A stretch of 64,000 nt of DNA from Chelydra serpentina (lineage: Eukaryota > Chordata > Testudines > Chelydridae), in NCBI GenBank assembly GCA_037349315.1, contig JBAIAC010000007.1, positions 46,886,001 through 46,950,000 of the forward strand, given 5' to 3'. The notes beneath the pieces are model-generated. The model was given only the letters and a program-made list of their open reading frames with translations. It had not been told where the DNA came from and searched no databases. The number at the start of each line of letters is the position of its first letter. The stretch's first letter is position 1. This document shows positions 54,855 to 64,000 of this stretch, piece after piece. The position numbers and the translations under genes are program-made.

Positions 54855-57495
54855 GTCAAAAGATGGTGGGAAAAAAGCAGAAAAAGGAAAGGCACCACTT
54901 GTGTGTCCTCCTTTCCAAAATTCTTAGATGTCTAGTTAAAACTGATAGTTTTTCTAATGTCAACTGTACTTCTCGTAGGAGCACATCACCTCATTTTTCT
55001 GATCGGGGTAGTGTTACCAAGATCATATTTTCATAAAAGTAAACTGATCTTGAACATTTTCACATTCAGTAAGTAGTTGATAAGCTATAAAATATGCTTT
55101 CCATTAATATCAGACTTCCATTCTTACGAGATATTGTCTTTTTAGAAAGTCCCTTTTTAAGATCCTAGTGACAGAGAACATCTGGTAGTGTTTATCACCC
55201 TTTTCCAAAAATAGTTTAAAGATGGGGCCTAGAGGAGACACCGTACAAGAAAAGATTGATTGTATTAACTTCCATAATGGGACCTTGGCACAGTTTCTTA
55301 AGAGTCCAATGCATACAGACATCATTTAAAAAAAAAAAAAGGACAGGTGGAGGGACACATTATCAGAAGTGGCTGCAGACTGAGAAGGCTATGTTTAGGA
55401 AGCTGCATCACCCATTTCTCATATATCCAAACTGATTCTCTGAATCACTCATTGGTGGAGGATCTCTCTTCATAATGGAATAGTCTGTAAACTGTACATT
55501 AAGCACTATATATTTTGCATTGTTCTTTTCTCCAAACAAGAGAATCTCCTTGGCAATTCTTTAAATCCATAATCAAATACATCCCGGGTAAAATTCCACA
55601 CGAGTGTAGAAACATTTATATGATGTTCCTTACGTAGATTAAAATAAACTCAATTTAACATTCATGGTGAGCGGAGAGACTGAACAATGGAACATTGTTA
55701 TGCCATTAGGTCAGCTTTGCAAACTTTTAGACTATCTGCTTATGATATATCCAACTATTGTTTCCAGGGCCCTTGATTCTACTATGCAGGAAATTATTTC
55801 TGCTATACAGTGATTATTGCTGTTGATTTGAAGACTACCTGCTAACTCCATGCTTATCCATTTACTATTATTAGTCTCAAAATTCTCAGAATCTAACATG
55901 GATGAATGAAGAAATGTAAATGGTTGACAGTGTGTAACATTTTCTAAAGACCTGCAATCACAGAAATTATACATATCATAGACACCTGTTGCTTGTGTGT
56001 CACAATGTTTGTAAAATGGGCCTTCTGAAAAATATAAGCCACATTTTGAACGCAAAAATGAAAAGAAACATGTAATCTGTAATTTAAAAATATATTTACC
56101 ATACTATCTTCTAAAATACACCTAGCCTTCTGAAAACATTGATACTTAGTTCACTGCACACAGTGCAATACTAATGCATAAAGATAGGGGCTTGCAACTC
56201 AACAAAAGTACAGTTTCTTTCATGTTCTCACAGAGAATGTTTTTATGGGAAAATTTCCTTTTTATTAAAAAACAATTTTTTTCACGACACACATCAATTA
56301 TTATCTTTGACTAGCATCACAGTTTGTCTGAAAACTTAATCAGAGCTGTAAACTATGGATGAGAGAGAGAGATTAAAAACCTCATAAAGTGCATATAAAG
56401 GGCTATTATTTTGCAAGCAACAAATGATTCAGAATGACCTGAACTAATATTATTAAAACCCATTCTTAGGCTGTAAAACCCTATAAATAATCCTGTTTTT
56501 CTTTTTTCTTTACACAGTTCTTCTTGATCTAGTTATAACTGTACAGTATTATTAGTTTCACATGTATCATGTTTCCAGATACTGGGTGTTGAAAGATTTA
56601 TTCATGTTGAGCTGCACCCTAAGGTAATTCAGTTTTCAAAAAACCTAATTCTACAATTATAACCATCTGAAAGACAGAACAGTCTGACTATCAACCTTTA
56701 GGTAAGAAGAAACATTTGTATACCACAGATTGTAAGATTGGTTCTAAAGTGACAATTTTCTTTTCATTTTCCCCCTTTTTTATTTTATTTTCTTATTAGA
56801 CCCTCAACTCACAAATGCTCAACTGTCACAAAAGATCAGTGTTACTGAACCGCCAACATTAATCTTTTGTTTGAAATGCATAAAGAAAGACAAATAAAGG
56901 AGACATCACAAAATGTCTTCTTGAAGTAGAACCAGATATTGAAATGATAAATAACATAACCTATGAGCACTAGTTATAATGTTCATGGGTGGAAGAAATT
57001 TCTAAATATCAAAGATAGTGGCATCGTTGTCAGGTGGTCTATAAATAAACCCCGGTCAATTCATGACATTGGACCTTTTCTTCTTGCTATACTACTGTAA
57101 ATAAGCATGTTCCCCTTGCCTGTCTGAATTCTACATGCCCATTTCCAGAAATGCCGCAGCAGATAAGTAACACTGTCATGTCCGTTTTGTCAACTACATG
57201 CTGATTATCCTTTTCTATCTGCAGTTTGGGAACATTATCAAGGTCAGAAGCAATCGCTCAGAAAACCCCTCCTGATGCTCTTGTGTCTTATAATTTCCAT
57301 AAGGACCTTTCATAAGTAAACTTTACAGCAATGTTCATGTAAAATTAGCAAGAAATTCACCTTTCTTATAAATTGCAGAAAGAGAAATTATGCCAGTAAC
57401 CAATCAATCAGATATCTAGTCAGAATACACATTAATTGTATGTAATCACATCTTACTCCAAATGATACAATTCTGATTTATCATCACTGTATCAA
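54855..57495. other. Repeat-poor AT-rich spacer
   Basis: No transposon family or coding motif is recognised. ORFs at 55110-55325 and 55732-56055 on - have no known domain. Confidence 0.45.
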
Positions 57496-57499
57496 ACTT

Positions 57500-57830
57500 C
57501 TTCTTCTGTTTGGGCAAATGCCCACCTCGTTCAACTCTCCTGACCTCCATTTTTTTGACAAATTGGTTATGAGGCATTTACAACTGATGCACATATCGCA
57601 AAATTATTTCTGCCAAGCTTCCTCCATGACCTGCCCGTGGGACATGACATGCTCCGAGACGCATCGCTCTATCAAACAGAATCTTTCCAGGACAATGCAA
57701 ATTATGACAAATTCCATCATCCCGCATTATGCGCTTCATGCTAATCTTCCTAATTCGAGAGAATCAGGAGGGCTTGCTGTTCTGCTGAAGGGCACGTTGT
57801 CTGATTGAATGACGGTGAAAGAATGTTTGC
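57500..57830. other. High-complexity block, candidate conserved non-coding element
   Basis: This stretch is more balanced in composition than its flanks. It holds ATGCAAAT-like text ('aatgcaaattatgacaaatt'), 'cattatgcgcttcatgctaat', and 'tctgattgaatgacgg', that is, several POU/homeobox-like cores. The + ORF 57518-57808 has no recognised domain. Function is inference only. Confidence 0.3.
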
Positions 57831-58039
57831 AATCCCCTTCATTTCCTAATCCCAGCTGTGGCCACCTCTGCCCTACAACCACCAACCTTTTCTGCTATAT
57901 AATTCCTGAAACAGAATTAACTTAACCAGAATTAACCTTGTTGCGTGAAAATCACCAACAAGGACAATTTTGTGGTCCTGAAATTAAAGGGTATTGTATT
58001 CTCAGAGAAGTACTTTTACCAAATGTTGCACATTGACTC

Positions 58040-58270
58040 TTCTTGTTGACTTCTCCTAGCCTGTCAGACTGTCACATTGGGAACGCAGCATCTCCGAGAA
58101 GTTAAGCCATTTTGATAAGATTCTAGCAATTTCTACTCTCAAGCGCTTTTGACTTTGGGAGGGTATGCTGCTGGCTTCAAAGCAAATGGCCATTCTGCAA
58201 AACATTCCCAAAAAAGTGCTCAGGAAAGAAGAAAAGGTGGGATCGGGAGATAGAAAGGTAAATTTTCTGG
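58040..58270. other. High-complexity block, candidate conserved non-coding element
   Basis: Balanced composition, with 'aagccattttgataagatt' and 'tcaagcgcttttgactttggg'. The minus-strand ORF at 58274-58056 has no recognised domain. No repeat family matches that I know. Confidence 0.25.
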
Positions 58271-58274
58271 ACAT

Positions 58275-59395
58275 TTCTTCACTGATTCAGAAGGTGGCAG
58301 TATTACTACATGAAACAAACCTACCATTTACGTGATATTCAATATCTACATTGCTGAAATAAACATGTTTAATTCCCAAAGAAACATATATTTTATCCTG
58401 TGGCATAATTTACTTATAACATTAAAACTCAAACATGGAGCAATTTGTAGCAATAACTATGATTATGCTGTTAGTGGCCCAAATGTCACTGTCTAGATTA
58501 GGCTAAATGATACCTAGCACCAAAGAGCTTCTATGATTTATTTTTTATTATCACTGGTAGAACTTGCATGCTTAAAATGCTCCCTAGAAAAATGCCTTCA
58601 ATAAATAAAAAAGGATGAAAAGATTGAAATAATACAGTCTTATTGTTCACTGAGGTGACCATAAAAAAAGTCACAGGAATGATGCAAATTTAAAATCACA
58701 GCCTAACTGTTAAGAAAAAATAAATATCCTGGGCAGCTAGACATTTTATTTTGGGCTTTAAAAATAAAAACCCACTATATGCAAATAATGCATATTACAG
58801 AATTTTAAAATATACCTCAACATTTGTATCCCAGATGAATAAAGTTAAAAAGATTTTAGAGCTAAGAAAACAATTTTAGCCCATTATGCAATGAGACTTA
58901 TAATTTTAAAGCAATTCAGTTTCTGGGAAATTAGGTAAAAATATGGGGCTGTTTCATTTAAAATGATAGACTACTGAGATTTGTAATTGCTTTTATTTTA
59001 ATTTACATCTCAACTAACAGAGATCTTTTCCCATCTATTTTTATAGTCAAAGTGTTCCAATCTACAGGAAAAGTATCAATAATAAAGATATTATTTCTCT
59101 TATGCTATTACTTAAAATAAGAATAGTTTTTTTTAAATGAAAAACAAAGTGTAAGCCATAGTGTCTTTCTGCTCAGCAAGCTTTTCAGAATGAATATACA
59201 CTTACAAAGTAACTAAAATATAGGCAACTTTTATTTAGCATTTACAATCTATGCTTTAATGGAATCTTGCATAATTGGTTTGATGCTTTACTGAGTCTTC
59301 AGACACGTCTAATAAGTACATAGCACAGATCCACATTAAAGTATTAGTAAGATGAGACAGGAAGATCTTTAGCTTTATACTTCATTCCCAGTGAG
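58275..59395. other. AT-rich spacer
   Basis: I see nothing to annotate here beyond AT-rich sequence. Confidence 0.5.
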
Positions 59396-59399
59396 ACCC

Positions 59400-59770
59400 A
59401 AACCCTCAGAGGTAAATGACTATGTGAGCATCATTTCAGCAAAAGGCACCGGGCACACCCCGTGCATGCTGCGGCTTGTTGACATGAACCAGGGCAGGCA
59501 GACACCAATAATACATGAAGTGTGGTTCAGAGGCAATTAGGATCAGTTGTCAAGGCCAGGCCATTAATGAAAGAACATGTCAGAGGAGCTGGAGACTTCA
59601 ATGGTTGAGGGCAAGAAGGCGATTTAGTGTGACAGATCGAGTCCTTCCAATGTCCTCAGTGGTACATGCTAATACCAGCCTTAACAACCTTTTGTGGCAG
59701 TGTATAATGCGACTAACATGGACTTTGATTCAGCAAAATGACTGCTGCCACTGTTAGTCTGTCTCATTCC
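59400..59770. other. High-complexity block, candidate conserved non-coding element
   Basis: It contains 'gaggcaattaggatcagttgtcaaggccaggccattaatgaaag', a close set of TAAT/ATTA and TTGTCA cores, in balanced sequence. The ORF 59515-59757 on + is read as chance. Inference only. Confidence 0.3.
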
Positions 59771-59774
59771 AACA

Positions 59775-60905
59775 ACAGTAAAAGCACTGCTACAAATAAT
59801 TACCCACTTCCTTCTCCCCCTCCTCCATCTAATGCAGCCGTCTTTTATGCATGCTGCACCGTTTTTCACTAGAAGGTCACAACGTTTATCATGCTGTTTT
59901 CCTTTTCTTTATGTGATGCCCTTTCTATTGATTAATATAATCTGAAATGATCCCATAAAACAGCTTTACTGAAGTAAAAAAAAAAAATTAAAAACACAGC
60001 ATCCCCTCGTATGGTTCATAACAAACACGAATATAGCAAATCAAACTGGTCTAAGGGAAACATTCTCTATTATGTGAATTACTTGGGGAGGCAGGTGAGA
60101 GATAGCAGGAGAGTTATTAACCTAGTCTACTGGATCAAAAGTGTATGGTAACCTTAACCTCCATGAAAATGAAATGCTGAAGGTTTATAAATAACTTGAC
60201 ACTGCTGCCCTTCCTATTGTTACAGTCATCACAACTGAGCACTAACTGCTTATAAAAAAAGCTGCAGATCAAAAATTTCTAATGCTCAATTAGAGGAAGA
60301 AAGAATGCACTAATATTCATATAGGGCAGCAAAACCTTAAACAAGAGCTACACCTGATGGACAATATTTTAAAGAGGTTATGTGGTATATCTTCAGAAAA
60401 ACAAAACAAAATGACAGTAGCTTTATTCTGATGTTACATATGTTTCCCTTATAAAACATGAAACCTGACTCACAGTAAAGCATAGTTTTTAAGTGTGTTA
60501 AGGCCTTCAAGAAGCATTCAGTATTATCCAGTGTCTAAGCAACTCTTCTTGTGTGCAGTCTTTCTTATGAATTTCTTTCTAGCTTTTCAAATGTTCTAGT
60601 CACTTGAAAAATATATTATAAGGCATGTGTGGGTAGGAGAATCTTAGACACTAGGAGATAACAGAAAAATGAATGGGCACTGGAACTTCCCACACAATTT
60701 CAGGGTACATTCATAAATTTGTCAAAGTAGACAGAATCCTACAAATGACAAAAAATTGGGTTTGAGCCTTATTTTTCTTTTTATTTACCTTAGGTCAGAT
60801 GATGTGGTATTCCCCTATCACTTCTGTCACTTGGCGATGTCTGAACTGACCTTCCTAGAAGCAACACTTATCTGTGACTGACAGGAGCAGCCGTCTCTGG
60901 TAGGA
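59775..60905. other. AT-rich spacer
   Basis: No gene or repeat family recognised. Confidence 0.5.
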
Positions 60906-60909
60906 TGAA

Positions 60910-61220
60910 TTTTCCCTGTCTCTTTTCTTGTCTCTCTTTACCCTCGCCTGGTTTCTGTCTAACTTGTTTTCCCCCACCTCTTATTTTCATTCTTCTTATT
61001 TATTTGCCCTCTCCCTTCTTTGCCAATCTCTTCTCACCCCACCTTTGACAATCTTCCCCTTTTCCTTCTAGTATTTAACATTTTTCCCTCCCACTTTGGC
61101 ATATTTCTTTTTACCCTTTACTGCCTGTCTGTTCCTTTGCCATGATACTCCCTCTAATCCTAACCTTTGCCATTTTTCCATTTCTTTCTTCTCCTCTTCC
61201 CCCCGGCACCTCCCCATGAG
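60910..61220. repeat. Pyrimidine-rich low-complexity tract
   Basis: Runs of C/T ('ctgtctcttttcttgtctctc', 'ttcttctcctcttcccccc') resembling the tract at 51380-52020. No gene. Confidence 0.65.
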
Positions 61221-61332
61221 TTCTTCTGTGAAATCTTGGTCCCATTCAAGTTAAAAGGTAAAACTCACATTGACTTCAATGCGGATAGGATTTCATCCCT
61301 AGAGTTTAACAGAAGTGCATTGAGTATCCAAT

Positions 61333-61455
61333 TAGGGTTGCCAACTTTGGTTGCATGAATTCCTGGAGGTTTCATCATGCGACACTATCTTTAATTAAAG
61401 ATTAATCTTTAATTGCTGGAGACTCCAGGACAATCCTGGAGAGTTGCCAACCCCA
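61333..61455. mobile_element. Short hAT-type MITE
   Basis: The left end reads TAGGGTTGCCAACTTTGG. The reverse complement of the right end reads TGGGGTTGGCAACTCTCC. TATCCAAT flanks both sides exactly (61325-61332 and 61456-61463), 8 bp as in hAT. The 123-bp body includes 'tctttaattaaagattaatctttaattg'. Confidence 0.9.
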
Positions 61456-61464
61456 TATCCAATG

Positions 61465-63920
61465 CACTTCTTGCATGTAACATCATTAGCAGTACAGGTG
61501 ACTTCTGTGTCTCAGGAATTTAAAATAATTTTTTTTGTCACAACGTACCTCAATTATATGTCCAGAGTGTGGTACTGCATTGTGAAAGGAACCCTGAATT
61601 TCCAATAAGGAACACATGGAAAAATTACAACTAGCACTACTTTTAAATATTTCAGCTATATGCAATAATTATTTTGGTTTATAATAAATATACACAAAGG
61701 ACAAGGGCATCTACCCCAGGCTCTAGGCACCTTTGCCAAAAATTAAAACTAACAAAACTAAACCGAGTAGCTGCCCAATCATAAAAAAAATAAGTCTCTT
61801 CCCAACAGGTGTCAGCTATTATCACAAACCTCTTTCCCCAAAAGCCTGAGTAAAGAGGTGGGTCTTGTAGGGTTCTTAATAAGTTAAGAACGTTTAAAAA
61901 AATGTGCTTCATATCACAATGTTTCACTCAGACAAGAAGCCCTTGAAAACGCTACCTGAGAAAAAAAAAAGACGTAAGGACACTGTGTGTTGAAAAGATG
62001 TTTTCCTAAGTATTGTGCTCTTTCTGCTATATACAATGTTCCTGTGGTGCTGCCTGGTATCTACAATCTATCCTACTTGTTTTACTTTCATTGTAACATT
62101 TGCTTCAAAATTATTATTCCCTTTTGGAAATGCTTATTTATAAAATGTTTCCTGCCTTTACACAAGCTCAATTAAACAGAGTTCTTCATTTATTAGCTCA
62201 TGTTTTAATAATATCTTGCCATGTGGGTATTGCAATAATCATCACAATAAACATAAGGATCAAAGATCGCTGGATATATATATGGCATGCACAATTAATA
62301 AAAAATATTCCACATCACAATGATCTAACATTCTAAAACTCAGAAATCTTACTTCAGAGTGAGATGTTCTAGATGAGACATGTTTCTGTGTAATTATCAT
62401 AAATCTTTTCACAAAAATGAGTTAGTTTTAATAATAAATAGGGACATTTTGCAAGCAAACTAAAGAAGTGAACGCAAATAAAACTCTAATATGAATAAGT
62501 TAGCACTTGCAATATTTCATAATGAAGATGTGTACTTAAACTGGAACTATATTAATCACAAAACAAAGTTTCTTTCCTTCATGTTCCTGATTTGATTCAC
62601 ATGCCACTGCCTGTAAAATCACAATGCATTCCAATGATAACTGTTATATTGTCACACTCAAAGTATTGTAATTATATAAGGATCAGACTGAGGAAGAGAA
62701 CAATTAGGTTGCAAGGAAGCAAGCATATTTGTTACAACACACAGATTTTATATAATTAGTCATAATGAGTAAGGAAAATGGCACAGGAAATGCAAGAAAG
62801 AAAATAAATTTTACAGTGCATCAGTAATAAATTCCCTTTCTCACCAGTGCAAAAGAGCTAAGAATTACAGCTACACAAATATAAAAAATAATTAGAAAAT
62901 AAAATGAATCCTCAGAGTACTACCAGCAAATCATCTTACATATATATTGTATTTTTATTCCCTGAGGATCCCAAAATATTTTACAAGTAGAAATAAAACT
63001 ATATACAGGAAACTTCATCCACCACTGATATGCAGCTACCTCTGGAATGAAAGGCAGCAGCTGCTTGATAGCTCATAATACTACTACAAAACAACTGGGA
63101 GAGAAAGTGAACATCTTACCCAGCTGGAACTGAATATGGAATTCAGTAAGACAATATCTAATTATCCAACATGAATTATAGTCAAGACCACTTTGAAGTC
63201 AACACCCTAATATTTGGAACTAGTGCCTTCGATTTTGACTACAAGTTATCAGGACCTCAATTTTATTTGTGTGTGCAAGATGGCACCTCTTAAAGCATAG
63301 TGTCTCTCACATATTGTAGAAAAGTATTGGTTCAAGTAATGACTCAGAGAGAAGAATCCCACCAGCAACACAATATAGATTATACTTTGTAATTCTATAA
63401 AGGGTTACACAGGAGTGTGATCAATATAAGCTGTTAAAACAGGAAATCTAATAGTTTATTAATTAAAATGACTGTCTGAGAGCCATCTTTCAGTCTCAGA
63501 ATGCTGAAAAAGTAAAACCAACCTTTATGTCAGACGTTATAGTTCAGTAGCCAAATCAGACTAAGTAACATTCCTTTAATTGGCTAATGGAAAATACTGC
63601 CTCTGCTTTGAAACATAAATCACAAAGTATTTTCTATAAGTATTAGTATAAGTACTAGCCTCCCTAGTGAAGTTCTACCTTTTCTTGGCAGGTTTTTGTC
63701 CTGCCATAGAAAAGGCTGCATGCACTGCTCAATGAACATAGGTATGCAGTGATGTGCAAATTAACTTTCAGATACACAATCTTCTTTGACAATGGTTCAA
63801 GTCTGTGATCGTATTCCAAATCAATGATATATGTAAATACTTTTCTATAACAGTTGCAAAACATACATGTATGCTGGTGGCCAGACATATGGCACTTAAA
63901 GGTTACTTACACATATACTC
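61465..63920. other. Repeat-poor AT-rich spacer
   Basis: No coding motif or named repeat. Short ORFs such as 61679-61927 (-) and 62100-62336 (+) are motif-free. Confidence 0.45.
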
Positions 63921-63924
63921 AGCT

Positions 63925-64000
63925 TTATATATGAAAATAGTCCTTTTGAGTTCAATGGGATTACTCACATGTATAAAGGTAAGCACATATGCAAGTGCTT
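63925..64000. repeat. Fold-back repeat fragment at the window edge
   Basis: The text 'gagttcaatgggattactcacatgtataaaggtaagcacatatgcaagtgctt' belongs with the short fold-back repeats at 16880 and 20738. It is cut by the end of the window. Confidence 0.45.

Noticed and set aside
57518..57808. A 96-codon + ORF as a host exon
   Set aside because: No domain, no splice context that I can support, and several rare features of non-coding DNA. Kept only as a candidate conserved non-coding block.
1..64000. CRISPR arrays, bacterial operons, phage genes
   Set aside because: No regularly spaced repeats with unique spacers and no prokaryotic gene layout. The tandem arrays seen are head-to-tail minisatellites.

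Overview
This window looks like non-coding vertebrate nuclear DNA, most likely from a turtle or another sauropsid. I base that on the dominance of CR1 LINE fragments (with the typical CR1 3' end), L2-type and RTE-type LINEs, MIR-like SINEs, a tRNA-derived SINE with a CR1 tail, Ty3/gypsy-type LTR elements, hAT and Tigger miniature elements, and a young-looking PIF/Harbinger transposon. The species call is inference. I see no convincing host protein-coding exon, no rRNA or tRNA gene, and no CRISPR array. Nearly every readable protein is a transposon or retrotransposon remnant.

Layout: 1-930 holds two abutting CR1 3' ends. 1086-1758 is a Tigger-like element with TA duplications. 1786-2818 is an LTR, followed to about 5345 by a broken Ty3/gypsy gag-pol with a CR1 3' end inserted in it. 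5580-8735 is a decayed CR1 with remnants of ORF1 and ORF2. 8.7-17.3 kb is mostly unremarkable, with a reverse-strand CR1 (10.3-10.96 kb), a decayed LINE and a miniature element. 17.3-19.2 kb is an L2 LINE and 19.6-20.4 kb a reverse-strand RTE-like LINE. 24.7-30.4 kb carries two Harbinger-type MITEs, a reverse-strand solo LTR, a CR1 tail and two LINE 3' ends. 31.1-35.2 kb is a second L2 copy broken by a 178-bp hAT MITE and by a hAT element with long inverted arms. 35.4-39.04 kb is a stack of LTRs, a Tigger element with a hAT MITE inside, and a C-rich minisatellite element. 41.8-42.4 kb has a SINE and a hAT MITE.

The most interesting block is 43.97-48.07 kb, a PIF/Harbinger transposon that lacks its left end but keeps readable genes. 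These are (i) the C-terminal part of a DDE transposase on the + strand; (ii) a Myb/SANT-like DNA-binding protein on the - strand, whose two exons join in frame across a GT-AG intron; and (iii) inside that intron, on the + strand, an intact 96-codon ORF with a good start context, its own AATAAA signal 90 bases past the stop, and a CpG-rich 76-77 bp tandem array just upstream. The surviving end carries five exact copies of TCGAATT (either strand) in about 170 bp, a plausible binding platform for the Myb-like protein.

After 48 kb there are an L2 tail, a MIR, pyrimidine-rich tracts and a reverse-strand retroelement containing a near-palindromic hAT MITE. The last ~9 kb (55-64 kb) is poor in repeats and has three high-complexity blocks that could be conserved non-coding elements.
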